DNA of 64,000 nucleotides from Apostichopus japonicus (GCF_037975245.1 NC_092566.1:10695501-10759500); one strand, 5' to 3'. Positions 12,404 to 25,537 are shown, counted from the first letter of the stretch. The notes: generated by a model from the sequence alone, not told the origin. Translations and numbers: made by a program.

Positions 12404-15400
12404 CTGTGAAAGAGAGAAAAGAGAGAAAATAAATTGAAAAGGATTTAATCCATCTACCCGAGATGTAATCCCACTGTAATACATGCGTGTGTGCAATGAC
12501 AATTGGACATACAGTAAATCCAAATAGGTTCATTGCGTGTTGACTAAATTGCCCAGATCTATGAAAATTTATGATGTCAGAGATGAGGCAAAATTAATGT
12601 CAAACTTTGTAAATTATATACTAATTATTTACTTACTATTCTTTATATCAAATTTGTGGGACACAAATTATACACTGGATATTACAGCAGTCACTAAAGT
12701 GCTAAGAGAAGTGGTAAGATGGTTGGAAATGCATCAATCCCTTAATCGGATTATTCGGAATCCAAATTCCAATTTAAAAAAAGTGAATACCTAAATTAAT
12801 GGTGCAAAGTTAAAACTGACAGCAAAATCTTTAAAATCAAGTTGGTCACTTGGCTTTTTTATCCTTCTAGAACAGTCATAAATTTAATTTTCGTGCCTAA
12901 CACAATTAAGTAAGCCACGACCACTCATTATACTTCATACATTTTCATTGTTTATCTATTAATAATACCAATTTGCACTCTACACACCAAATCTGTGAAA
13001 ATGTCCCTCAATTTGAGAATTTACCACTTAAAGTCACCAGTTATTGTAGTGATTAATTTAAAAAGCAAACAATAGTCCCTCAATATTTCATTATCAAACA
13101 CAGAGCAAGATCAGCTCTACACATATCTTTCATCGGTTAAAGTCATTTGTGGGAGTGGAAACATCTGTCTACTGTATATACACAGGGTTTGGTGTATACT
13201 GCACTATCTTTGGGTCAAGTGATGTAGAACTGATTGCTCAGCTGATGCACAGTTGACTAAAATGACAAATAAGAAACAAATTTAGTTAGCGGATGTGTGG
13301 CGGTAACAATTTTTTTTATTTTCTTTTATCTTATTTTTTATATTATTGTCATCTTTAATGAGGGTAGTCCTGCTCAGTGCAGAAGCACTGCTTTCCAGAG
13401 TAGCCCTCAATAGTTGTTAAAATGACCACTCCTTTAAATTAACAAAATATATTCAAATATATTTTTTTCCTCTTGCATGACAGGTGGAAATGAGGATGAT
13501 GGGAATAACCCTCTCAAAATGATTTTTTTTTCTTTTTCAATTTTATTATCATCACTTTATCAATACTCACAAAGCTGTGCTGTCAATACAAAGTGTACCG
13601 CTCCTGGACAAAATACAGCTAGGGCTGCTTGCAAAGAACACACTATATTTTTTACTTGATTTAAATCTATTTTTCATACACTTGCCATTACTATATATGC
13701 ATGTTAAAAAATTGAATATGACTGTCCCTACTGTACCTTCAAATCTCAGTTAAAAAACATCAAAAAGGGAGAAACCAAAATTTTTTATCAGATTTTATCT
13801 GGATAAATTTTTAATGGAATATAATACTAAGAAACAAACCCAAACTGACCGTCTGTGATACTTAATATTTTATGTAACAAACAGTGTAAAAGAAGAAAGA
13901 AATTACAGCAGGAATAGCTGATGCTATTTGTAGGAACAAATGTGCCTCCCTCCCTCCTCTCCCACCCCCACCCCACACCACCCCACCCCCACCCTTTGAC
14001 CAATTGACCAATCTCTACTAAAACCATTTGTAGTCTACTACTGGACAGTGCCAGTCAGAAATGAAATTTGCAAATATTTGTGAATGCATCTGGCAACAGT
14101 ATGACACTGAAAAGAATGATGTCATCAACTAAGCTAATTTGTTGAGTAGAAACCTTGCTAGAAAATAAAGTACAGTTACAGGTTCAAGTACCCCCCTCCC
14201 CCCCCCCAAAAAAAAAAAAAAAAGATTAATAATTTCAAACTGCAGAAAGATTCTTAATTAGCAAAATGAAAAACTTTCTCAATTAATAAAAGCTCCCAGC
14301 TGAGATATGACTCTTTTAAGCAAGTCACTTTTGGCCTTGAAAAGATTTTTTCGATATTTAATTATGCAAAATTCAGAAATACACTTTCTGTGTTCTAGTC
14401 AAGGATTCCTCTTCTTAATAATTCTAACGAACAGTAGCACATACTGTACATAGCTTTGCTGTCGTCCTTTATAAATTCGTACAAAATTAGAAAACAAAAA
14501 GAACTTTGAACCGCGCGTGAAGCATCATGGTAAACAACAATTACTCCTAAGGGACCGCTTAAACTGAAAAATTTCTTCCGGCCCAGTGCTCCAGTGAAAC
14601 AATTTAAGGCCTAATTAAAGTCCTTTTTTTTTCTTCTCGTTTCGTCTATGTTTGACCATCAGCTTGGGAGTGTTTCTGACTTTTCTCTGTCTCTCATGAT
14701 CCTCACTATATATATAAACTTCATGTGACTGTGATAACTTAATGAGGCGTAGCTACAGCATTTCAGCAAAATTCTATCAGAAAAAAGAAAGAGTCGGATC
14801 TGCAGTAAACTCATCATTAAATAGGTCAAACATGCACTTCAGCTGAATAGCAAACAGATTGCAATATGGCAGACCTTAACAATATACAAAGCTAGCACAC
14901 AGTTTGACAAAATCCAGGAGGACAGTAAATTATTCCACCGCGATGGATGCACGCACTGGTCTGCGGCTGTGAGATATAGTCATTATATACATGTCCACGC
15001 TGTGTCTTTCATGTGTTGAAAGATGGACTAACCAGAGGGACAGGCAGACAGACAGACAGATAGAGGGACACAACATGGCAATATGTATTAATGTAAACGG
15101 CTAACAAAAACTTATATAATCATACTAACTGGCAGGGTGATGAAAACTTAGAAATCAACCATCGTAGGGACTATACATATTGATATACTGTATGCATGAT
15201 AAAACTGTTAAGTGTTTAATACAACACAACCGTTCAGCATATCTCATGACAGTTTTGACAGAACAAGCATGGATTCTTGTATATCGTTGTGCAAATTACC
15301 CTTGTGTTCATTTGGTCATCGTAATTCATCCTACAACTGAACGATGCAGCAGTCTACGCCAAGTTTTGCTACCTACCATCAAAAAAGTGATCCTTCTGTT

Positions 15401-15924
15401 GACTTGACTATTAAAATTTATCGTTCCCTCTGAGAGTATAGGACTCAGTGTAGGATAGGAAAGTGCAGCACTGTACATTAGCTGTGTAATATACATAGCT
15501 ACAGTACAGTAATTATCTCAGCTCTATATGTTATACTGGCCGGGGAGGGTATTAAAAGAAACGTGATTAATTCCCTCGCAAGTTAGTATTTCATTAGATG
15601 TAACAATTCTGATTTTCAACATGTCTGTATAAAATTGTTTCAAAGAATCACTGCAGTGTGTACATGTAATTATGGAATTCTTATGATGTTCGCCCATTAT
15701 GGTACGACAGTACTAGTAGGGCAGTGCCACCTACATGTTGGGTACACAACAGCAATAAGACCAGCTACAGGTAGCTCTACAATATGTTCTGCGTATATTT
15801 AGAGTGACATTCAGTACATGCTTGCATGACACGTACCCGCTGCAAAATATCTAATCTATCTGTATAAACCTGCTGCCAACAAAGTTTAATAGCAATCACC
15901 GTGGTTTATATACTGTAGTTCCCA

Positions 15925-16085
15925 GATAATAATAATAATAAATGAGACTTATATAGCACCAAATCAGTAGACAAAAACCTCTGCTCAAGGCGCTTTACAA
16001 AGAAAGCAGATTAATTTACAAAAGAACAAGTGAAATGATGGGTCTTAAGAAGACTTTTGATGTAGACTGTTAGATACACTGTAAA
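15925..16085 (-). repeat. Fragment of a retroposon 3' tail (SINE/LINE type)
   Basis: The minus strand reads a GCGCCTTGAG stretch, then a GCTATATAAG-like stretch, then (ATT)n. This is the typical 3' end of tRNA-derived SINEs and their partner LINEs, and it resembles the end of the SINE at 30228-30606 (GCGCTATATAAATAAC then taataataat). The head is missing. Confidence 0.5.
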
Positions 16086-16689
16086 GACCTGATGGCTGTT
16101 TAACAATTTAAATTTTCAGCTGCATATATATTTAACTGAAGTCGTACGTGGCACATGTTAGTGAATCACACAGTAAGACATGTATAGTGTACTATAGACA
16201 GTAGCAATTAGAAGGTGATACCTGTACATTAAAAGGTGGGACCTGTACATTCACATACATTATTGTACGTTAGCCCTCTATGTTTGGTAAGGTTTTAAAC
16301 TTATGATCAGACAAAACCACATGAGTACCCTCATTATTTAGAACATTTGTATATTATATTTTTTCATCTGGTTGACATTCATGATCACTGATGTGTGTAT
16401 AAAGAATCGGCAGTTCTTAATGTACAGTATGTTTACAATTAAACAGTGATCATACTGAGGCAACTGAACCTCAGGAGATGTGCCAGATTAATCTAAATTA
16501 CTATATATATCACAATGAGACAAGTGTATGAACAGTATTGAACCTGTTCCTAAATGCATCATCAACCATGAATTGTCATATATTGGAATATTAACTTATA
16601 TTTGCAGTTTTTAACAACTACAGTAGAAAGTCCAGGTTCATAAAGAGTAATTAATCCACAGATTCTCTGATTGACCTTTGGTATAGATA

Positions 16690-17765
16690 GAAGTCATGCT
16701 CATGCATCCTCCCTCTCCTCCTCCTCTTCCTCCTATTCCTCTACATCCTCCTTATTCTTCATCATATTCCTCTTCCTCTTTAGCAGCCTCCTCCTAGTCC
16801 TTTTCATCCTCTTTGTGTTTTTCTTTATCTTCCTCACCTCATTCTCTATACCCTCCTCACTCTCTTTCTCATCTCCATCCTGATCATCACCTCAATCTCA
16901 TCGTCATTTTCATTATCCTTCACATCCTCATTCTCCATCATCTTCCTCTTTGTATTTTGCATCCTTCCCATCCTCCTCATATTCCTCCTCATGTTCCTCC
17001 TCATCTATCTTCCTCACCAAATTCTCTATATCCTCCTCACTCTCTTTCTCATCTCCATCCTGACGATCACCTCAATCTCATCGTAATCTTTCATTATCCT
17101 TTACATCCTCATTCTCCATCATCTTCCCCTTCATATTTTGCATCCTACTCATCCTCCTCATGTTTCTCCTCATGTTCCTCCTCATCTAGCTTCCTCACAT
17201 CATTCTCCATACCCTCCTCACACTCTTTCTCATCTCCATCCTGACCATCACCTCAATCTCATCTTCATCTTCATTATCCTTTACATCCTCATTCTCCATC
17301 ATCTACCTCCTCATATTTTGCATCCTTCTCATCCTCCTCATATTTCTCCTCAAGTTCCTCCTAATCTAGCTTCCTCACCTCATTCTCTAAATATCCTCAC
17401 TATCATTCTCATCTCCATCCTGACCATCACCTCATTCTCATTCTCTTCCCCTTCATCCTCCACATTCTCATTATTCTTCCTCATGTTCATTCTCAGCCTC
17501 GTCATATTTTCCTCATCTTCCTCATATCAGTCTCCACATCCCCCTCACTGTTTCTCTTTCTCCATCTCCATTGTGACTTTCACCTCATCTTCCACATCCT
17601 CCTCAAATTTGTTTTCTTTCGTCATTCTCTTCCTCATCTCCTCAACCTCCCTCTGCTCTTCCTCCTCCTCATCATCATCATCATCTTCATCATCATCTTT
17701 AATTCTCCTCTTTCATCCACTCTTCCATTGTTTTCTTATTCTCTCGATCTTCCAAACTTTTCTGC
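16690..17765. repeat. Pyrimidine-rich 180-bp minisatellite
   Basis: About 1.08 kb of nearly pure CT/A sequence on the + strand (cctcctcctcttcctcc...). Within it CTCATCTCCATCCTGA recurs at about 16868, 17048, 17229 and 17408, giving a period of 179-181 bp. The lack of G-containing stops leaves long artificial Ser/Pro/His/Leu-rich frames on the + strand (for example 16813-17244 and 17138-17851), which I do not regard as genes. The end (17655-17710) degrades into (TCA/TCC)n. Confidence 0.93.
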
Positions 17766-18779
17766 TTGACATTAAATTGCTGACTGTAGAGTTCAACCGA
17801 GTATTCCAGCATGTTTGTACAGTACACCAGACTGCACTGGATATAGCATGACTAAATTCAAACTCTCCTACACTAGTATCTAGCTGTATATCTCACACAA
17901 TAAATTGCCACGGTAACTACACATTTTCTATCGCTGCACTTGACCGTCGGCTTATATCCACTCTCCTTCACCTTCTTCTCCTTCGTCCTGCCTTTATTTA
18001 ATCTTCCCAAAGGCCCACATTCCTTTCGATTGAACTAATCCGCACTTCCTTTCTCTCGGTTGATTTCATGCATCACTGGCATGTTTGAGCTCATTTTGCC
18101 CCATACAGCATCCTCCCTCCACAGCAGATGATGCAATTGCTTTTGGCGACCCGGTAATAAGATTTTTAAAAAAAGATCTCGAGAGATGTCTGTGCATCTC
18201 AAGATATGGAAGGAGCAAATTCAAGAGTCCACATATTTCAAAGAATTAAAATCTCAAGGAATGCAATATTTATCTCCTTTTTCTTTCTATATTTGTATTG
18301 TTTCAACAACTATATAGATGATCAGTGGCTGTTTTCCATGATTTCTGAAGGAGAGCTCGGGCTGTCGTCTATACAGTAATCACATCTGTACAGTACGTGT
18401 AACCTAGGGGAAGGAGGGGCACTCAAGACAATTTAAGTTGGACACAATTTTCCAGTTTGCTGACCTCCGACGACGTCCTTTGATAAAACTTTACAAAATC
18501 CATTGTGTACATTCACCTTTTTGAGAAGAATAATTAAGTCAGGTTCTTTTTTTCTTTTTTTTTACCTTTCTTCCATTTTTTTCTTGATAATTAATGTACA
18601 GAATCTGTTTCCATTAATTTAACATGACTTGTTTTTATTTACTTTAAACAGTTAAATTTTTACTGTTTTATTAATTGATATTTACTTTATTAATTGATAT
18701 ATTTCCATTTCTTCTTATGCAAAGGTAAGTACTGCATTAAAAAGAATCCTTTGTCCTTGATTTTCTAAATATAAAAAAA

Positions 18780-18798
18780 AAACACACACACACACATT
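18780..18798. repeat. (AC)n microsatellite
   Basis: Short run of acacacacacacac following an A run. Confidence 0.9.
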
Positions 18799-21699
18799 AT
18801 CAAAATCAGAGACAAAAACAATATTTAAATTCTTCAGTAGCTGAGCTCAAATCTATGACTAAGGCATATTTTTAAAATCTTTGTCAATGCAATAACAGAC
18901 ATCTATAATGAATTATAACTGAAGCAGCTACAAGCACTGATAATAGGAGTCTGCTACCACATTATTAATCGATCATCTCGGAAACGGAAAACGACAAAAG
19001 AACAGGTGTAACAGTTGCATCATCACGACTCATTTGGAGGGAAAATGTCAATCCTTAATAAATTATTCGTCAGAAGCTATCAAAATTCATAAACATTGGC
19101 ATCTGGCAGTGAAACAACTCGACTACTATTTAAAAATGAATATTTAATTGAAACGCAACTTGGCAGTCTTCGCTGTAGGGCTATACAGTTCACGGATACA
19201 AACATACAATCTAAGTCACTTTCTGCTCTTCTTGTTTGATTAATTCTGAATATTTATGAAATCTAAAAAACTGATATCTCCCAGAATAATTGGACACAAA
19301 GCTTAGGATCCTTATCACAAGAAATATGAAAAATATTAAAATTTACTTCGGAGTTATCATATATATTGAAATCTTTAGTTCTGTTATGATATACGCAGGG
19401 GAAGAAATGAAAGCTAATATGTCGAAGGCAGTATTAATTTCGATTTCTTATGTGAAATCAGAATTCCAGTGTATAGTAAACGTATCTTCACAGGGAAGAG
19501 ACTTTTTTTTTTCACGCATCGTATTTTGGACTGAAACATATAGGTTTATGGAGGATATTTCACTTGATTTGATCAATGGCAATATTTATTTCATCGGAGT
19601 ATAATACTGTGTGGCGGCCATAATGGTCAGTTTACTATGTACTGTAATTAATGCAGTACTGATCTATAGCACCAGAAATGTTGCTTTATAATATAAATTA
19701 CAGGTACGTACCACCTCATAAAAGTATAACAAGTTAAGGTGTTTTTGCATCTTGTCAGCAATCAACAGAAGATGTAATACGCAGACTTCCAGTGTTTAAA
19801 AGTTGAACCGATGACTCCCTTTAAAAATCTTCAGAATTATAAACAAAAGTTTGACACTACCAATTTCCCCTCATACAGAAAGAGAAGAGAGAGTAGCCTT
19901 AATTAAAATACAGAAAAGGATTTGAAAAAAAAAGATATAACATGTGTGAAAATACTAGAAAATGAGCACATGATATGTACTCCTAAGTCACTGATTCAGA
20001 TCTTATTCTAGCCATTGAGATTTCTTTACTGTTTCAAAAATTCAGGCTTTTGTTGGTAGCGGCCATGCAGCATCTATTTTATGCTCATATTTTGCAACTG
20101 ACACTGCCCTAAATTTCTCCTTGAAAACTATTCCCCCTATCCCAGGTGGTAAAAATAACACATTCCATAATTTGCTATACATGTTTGTCACCATGACAAC
20201 ACCTGTATACTCTTTATCCAATAAGATTTGTAAGGGTGTCAAACCAAGCAATGTTTCTCACTGGAGGAAGCCCCAGCCAATCACAAGGTCAGTAATGATT
20301 CGAGTAAAAGATGTTAGGTCACCCACCTTGAGAAATTTAATGAGCGGAAATCATGCCACATGGTTCCACCTCTGAGAGATTTTTCAGATCTTGCGGAAAA
20401 AATGAATTAATCATGATCTGTATAATCTGTTACTCCTTGAAACATTTCACTACAAGAGGTCAAATTTGGTTGAACATTGGTTTAAAATGTAAATCAAGTG
20501 TCCAGACATTAAACAAATTTGGTCATGGTATGTTATTTGCTTTATAGCACCATAAGGGTGGCATAAAATTCAGTTTAGAAACTCGAACGTTGCTTGAAAT
20601 ATCTAGAATTAAGGCAGCATAAAAGAAGGGGAAAATTTAAAGGCCCTGTTTGTTAAAAATAGAGTACATCATTTCTTCAAATATATTATAAATTCTAAAA
20701 AAAAGTAAAAACTAGTTTTCACATATTGCTTCATTTTCCAGTTGCCAATACTATAAACTAACAGCAGTATATCCCAAATTTAATTTTTATTATAGCTGAG
20801 TCAGAGAATATGTGTTTGATTATATCTCAGACTCATCCCTGTTCTAAACTACTGTCTTTTCTAGTACGGACACTTAAGGCATATCTCATTACCGCAAATA
20901 TTAACACAATGAGGCGTTTCTTCCCGTATTGCTGTTCCTTCACGAATAAAGAGCAAATTATAAATGGACCCCACCGACATTACGGCCGCCCACGTCCGCT
21001 TTTGTTGCCGACGAACAGCTAATACACGGCGAAGTCACGTAAGTCCAGACGGTCAATGCTTTGGTCTTCGTTTGTATTATAATTTGTTCATTCTTAACCG
21101 TAGAGGAATTAAATTTGCTGCTGGAGGATGTACAGTAACTGTGTTAAAGCTACCTGGCAAATAACTACTTTCAAAAGATGTTTAGATCATGCAGAACAGG
21201 ACACAATACTTCAATTTCATGGGAAAGTTTAAGCAATTTATATTTGAGTGATTGTTTTTTATCACACAATGTGAGTACATTGTATATAAATAAGTTTCTA
21301 TAGAGAAAAAAGAATATATATATGTAAATTGGTAGAAATAAAAAATCATTTATAATGACACAAATATTTTGTACCATAGCATAATCAAAATATACATCTG
21401 ATATTCCAATATCAGTTTCTTCTTCTTCCTCTTTTTCTCTTTTTACCGAAAGTATCAGGAAACGCTATACATGATTATCACATGCACAATTAGTTATACT
21501 TTGAGATAAGTGCTGGTAGTTAATCACTTTACATGGAAGCTTTTCCATAGTTTAGTTTGACTATCCTCATCCCCATATTATTATTTCTTTTCTTTTTCTT
21601 GGGAGGGGGGAGGGATGGGGAGAGGTGGGAGGTAGGGAGGGGAGGTAGAGAGAGTGATAAATTCACATTTCCAAGTGCTCACCGCAGCCTTTCTTCTAA

Positions 21700-22400
21700 A
21701 TTGCAAAATGTTCCAATTAATTCTGTCTTAATATTTACCAACAAATAGTGCTAAGTAGAAACTTTTCTAGATTAAATCATTTCTTTTCTATTTTTGTTTT
21801 AAACAAATTTTTATTGTACTCATAAATTTAATTTACTACCAATCAGCGAGTTAATTAGAACATGTCTTCTTCTGTACAGGATTCTTTATATAGATTTTGT
21901 CTCATGATCATTTAGACTCTTTTTATCCTGGAAAAGCTGTATTGGTAAAACACTTCCAATGACACAAAACAATTTTGAACAAAAAAAAATTAATTAATAT
22001 TCTTTTTGTTTACAGTGGAATAAATGAATGGTTCTTCAGCAGGTAAAATATCTTGATTAAACAATTCACACATTTTATTGCATTTATTAATTTATGTAAT
22101 TACTACCAATCAGTGTATAGAAAATACTCCTATTCTCTAGAATTCTTATTACAATATATCTTTTATGTTTTCTTCTACACTTATATACTGTATCTCAGTA
22201 AAAAAATCCTTCTTTCTGAATAAAGAAGGGGTTTCCACTCTGTTTTAATTTTCATTTGTTTACATGCATAGAAGTGCTACTAGAACATTTTATCAAGATT
22301 GAACAATTTACAATTTTTTATTTATAAATTCCATTAATTTAATTTACTACCAATCAGGGAACAGTTAATATCTTCTTTCGTCCAAGTTTCTCCTCCTCAC
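21700..22400 (+). repeat. Three degenerate units of about 250 bp
   Basis: The motif TACTACCAATCAG, preceded each time by an AT-rich ATAAATTTAATT-type stretch and by a GATTGAACAATT-type stretch, occurs at 21835, 22101 and 22345 (spacing 266 and 244). Similarity outside these blocks is low, so this looks like an old tandem duplication. Confidence 0.55.
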
Positions 22401-23184
22401 AGATAATCAATTAAAATGAGGAAAGTTTGCGTACATGTACACGAACCACGCGATTCACACCGCACGAAGACGAAGACAGATTCAAACGGCTCTGACAGAA
22501 CAGATTAACGCTTTTGCGGTCTTTCCACAAACTTCGTTTAAAGCCAGGAAATATTTTTCTTTCCCCTTTCAAATTATTTATGTGACCATCAAATGAGAAG
22601 GCAAACGCAATTGACATTATACAAACAGTATGTTATCTTGACAACTTCAGCTAATGAATGCAGCATTATCTTCCTCCGCAAACACGAGAGACTGGATTCT
22701 TTCTCCATGATTAGTGTTAAATAAACACTCATTCGATGACGACCAAGAAGAGTTCCTAGATGTGTAGAATGACAAACTTTAATGCTTGGGGGTCCACAAG
22801 GGGTTGCTTAGGGGTACACAAGGGGTTTCTTAGACGTCTCTCTGACTAACGCTTTCAAGACGTACAGTATATATATATACGTGTGCATGTATGTATGTAC
22901 ACGCAACAGCATCTGTCTGGGAAGGCTATTCTCCAACAGAACATGGCTCTCTACTCAAACCAAATGACTTGCTGATCTAACTTAATATGAAGTTAATATG
23001 AAGTGTTCAGCTTGGATTAGCATTGATTGATATATCCTTCTAATGGAGAATGCACCATTAATCCTTTTGGTTTTTGACATTTTCTAAATAATATTTAATA
23101 TTACAAACTATACTGTTGTATACTGTTTTATACTGTGGTACGTCATTTAACATGACACTTCAAGAAAGTGTAAGTTCCTAGATA

Positions 23185-23270
23185 TTCCAAGACTTCTCTG
23201 GTCTGAATATTCATGAGCAACATACTACTGTATAATTACCTGTCTCATCACAACCTCTGCTGGATGTTAC
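23185..23270 (+). mobile_element. MITE-like foldback family, left-end fragment
   Basis: The order 'TGGTCTGAATATTCATGAG ... ATTACCTGTCTCATCACAACC' matches the left end of the copies at 35735 and 47341 (CTGGTTTG, then GAGYGAC, then TTACCTGTCTCCCCACAACC). No matching right end was identified. Confidence 0.55.
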
Positions 23271-23649
23271 AGGTACACTGTTAAGTGAGGTAAGCAAGGT
23301 TAATGGCTATAACTGCATTGTCAAGGGGTGGCCCAGCAGCAGATGGAGGCCCTACACATTTTGCATGTATGGAATCCTTAACCCATTCCAATTATATTGC
23401 TGTAATTAACTTTACCGATTATGGACATTAAATATGTCAAAAAAGGGAAGAAAAGTCAGACTTTTATGAAGACTATTTCAGCCATTCCTGAAACATATCC
23501 TGAGATATCAGGTGACCATGTGACGTCATTGTTGGTATACCGTAATCACAACAATGCTTTGTCCATCAATTAGTGTGTAAAGTTGTATACTCGAACATGA
23601 AGGAGCTTCAAAAAACATCAACATTTGATATTACTCTTTTTCACCAGAA

Positions 23650-23891
23650 ATGCCACAATTTTGTGTAGTTAAAGCTTGTATAAATACCTCAGCCAACTAA
23701 TGCATCAGCTTTATTAGCTTTCCGAGTCGAAGAACCAATGTAAAACGTTGTAGACTTTCGATAAATTTGTGAGATGCATGCAGAAAGATTTTACAGAACC
23801 TGAACTGTCTCATGCTGAAAACGTGAAAGTATGCTCAGCGCATTTCAACAAGAGGGATTGGGACCCTCAATATTTCCTACATACTTCTTAG
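23650..23891 (+). pseudogene. Degenerate THAP domain, frameshifted
   Basis: Frame 23650-23700 reads MPQFCVVKACINTSAN then a stop. This is the canonical THAP start, with a Met-Pro lead and a Cys-x4-Cys zinc pair. A second frame carries FPSRRTNVKRC (the Phe-Pro of THAP domains). A third, ending at 23891, carries DKFVRCMQKDF and then VKVCSAHFNKRDWDPQYF, with the Cys-x2-His-Phe that completes the C2CH zinc finger. At least two frame changes and stops separate the parts, so it cannot be translated as one domain. THAP domains are DNA-binding modules of P-element-type transposases and of derived cellular proteins. This may be either a transposase remnant or a decayed THAP gene exon; no transposase catalytic part was seen nearby. 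Confidence 0.75.
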
Positions 23892-23987
23892 TGGCCCTGG
23901 GTGTCCTTACATGTAACATAATCATAGGCGTAGGAGGCGGGGGGGGGGGGGCTGGGGGGGCTGCAGCGCCCCCAACCAAAATTTTTG

Positions 23988-24149
23988 GTGAAAATTCGGG
24001 CAATATGCTGAGAATTTTTCGGGCACCTACTGAAAGAAGAATAACTTGCAATGTGTTTTTCATTTTTTGGGGGGTGAAAATTCGGGCAATATGCTAAGAA
24101 TTTTTCGGGCACCTACGGAAAGAAGAATAATTTGCAATGTGTTTTTCAA
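23988..24149 (+). repeat. Direct duplication of about 77 bp inside the foldback element
   Basis: Two adjacent copies share GGTGAAAATTCGGGCAATAT, then GAATTTTTCGGGCACCTAC, then GCAATGTGTTTTTCA with few differences (starts about 23988 and 24074). Confidence 0.85.
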
Positions 24150-24292
24150 TGGTTAAACTGATATTATTATTATCGTTATTATTGTAACGACTTCCCCAAT
24201 AATTATAACCAATATGGAAGGGTAATAACAGGGAAAATAAAACCAAAATTTTTCGCGCGCTTCGCGCGCATTTAACATCTTGTTGTGCATGT

Positions 24293-24350
24293 CATATAGG
24301 CATTCATCGGTTATCAGCATGTGATGTAATAACTGATGAATGCCTATATG
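24293..24350. repeat. Hairpin: 22-bp arms, 14-nt loop
   Basis: Arms at 24293-24314 and 24329-24350 are complementary with one mismatch (CATATAGGCATTCATC / GATGAATGCCTATATG at their outer parts). It may be a smaller element nested in the foldback transposon. Confidence 0.85.
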
Positions 24351-25537
24351 ATAACACATTAAAGCAGCATTTTGCGTCCTCTTCTAATGATTTTTCTCGA
24401 CCGGACTGACTCCACTATGCCATAAGTATAACGACATACATAACTAGCTTATCTATTTATATCTTACTTCAAATGGTGGCATAAAAGTCGAAAAATTTGC
24501 AACTTTCAACTTTGTTTTCTCCAAGATATTTTCTTGGCTAATATCTTAGTTTGCTGTTTTGTGATTGATATATATGTAAAAAACCTCAATGGACATGTCA
24601 GAAAAGTAGAAAACGGGGACCAAACACAAAATGTTGCTTTAAGATGTTGAACGCGCGCGTTGCGCGCGAAAAAATTTGGTTATATTTTTCGGGCAAGTCG
24701 TTTCAGCCCCCCCAAATCAAATCAGGCTCCTACGCCTATGAACATAAAATCACGATATTGACTGATGTTATGTACTATTTGAGATGACCGTATAGTACGT
24801 GTAAACACCGTGCCTAGGGGAGCACTGTTAGTCCAACTCCTGCCCGTGTTGGCTGACAGCAAGAGGAGGTAGTCAAGTAAGGATTTCATCGCATTTATCT
24901 ATTTGTTGTATTCCAGTATCGTGAGTTTGTGACACGTTTTATATCGTCCGCTATGTTTGTACTGGCATCTGCATGGTCCAAGGAGTAGGATAAAACAGTA
25001 CTATATATGCGATCGGACGCTTTGTTTGTTTCGTTAGTGACTGTCTTTTGTGATTGTTACTGGTCAAGGCGTATTTCAACTAGGCCTAACTCTATGGAAA
25101 ACACAAAGTTACATGGTCATGATACCGAAAACTGAAAGAGCCGTAAATGATGTGTGCCCACATGTCAGCTACCTAGGAGTAGGGTTTGTTGTCTTGAGGA
25201 CTTAGAGACCACATTACTTTCACAAAGTTAGTTTGATAGTCAATGGGACAATTATATGGAGTATGCTACCTTAAGTATCATTCCTTAGTTACAAAGGCTA
25301 TACCTTTTATCATCCTGTACAGGTTACAAAACATTGAAGTCATCCTTCATGTAATGACTTTTATTAACCGTTTTAACGAACTCTAGCAGTTCCTTTAGTC
25401 CTCATTTATCATCTTAAACAAACGTTGCACACTTCTTTACGATCTTTTCAATTTATCCTTTTCTTGGAAACGATGAAGGAATTTTGTAAAGTACCTGCAC
25501 TGCCCTCTGTAAAAATAAAAAACAAAAACAAACAAAC

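Larger units (their letters stand above)
23922..24741. mobile_element. 820-bp foldback DNA transposon with 15-bp TIRs
   Basis: The left end TCATAGGCGTAGGAG (23922-23936) and right end CTCCTACGCCTATGA (24727-24741) are perfect inverted repeats. Both are flanked by ACATAA (23916-23921 and 24742-24747), which looks like a 6-bp target duplication. Next inside the ends are G-rich and C-rich tracts (23939-23952 and about 24706-24713). Further inside are 40-bp inverted repeats at 24242-24281 and 24641-24680, each with a CGCGCG palindrome. A third hairpin sits within (24293-24350). There is no transposase, so the element is non-autonomous. Confidence 0.85.
12404..25537 (-). other. Intron 3 of the PDE gene (13.1 kb)
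   Basis: This intron separates the NK(x)nF(x)3DE exon from the last GAF-A helix exon. It contains the pyrimidine-rich minisatellite, the degenerate 250-bp repeats, the THAP remnant and the 820-bp foldback transposon listed separately. The remaining stretches (12540-15900, 18000-21700, 24760-25490) are AT-rich with nothing coding that I recognise. Confidence 0.8.

Noticed and set aside
16671-17851. Long + strand open frames rich in Ser, Pro, His and Leu (up to 237 codons)
   Set aside because: They arise because the pyrimidine-rich minisatellite has almost no stop codons. Several frames are open at once and the peptides have no domain character.
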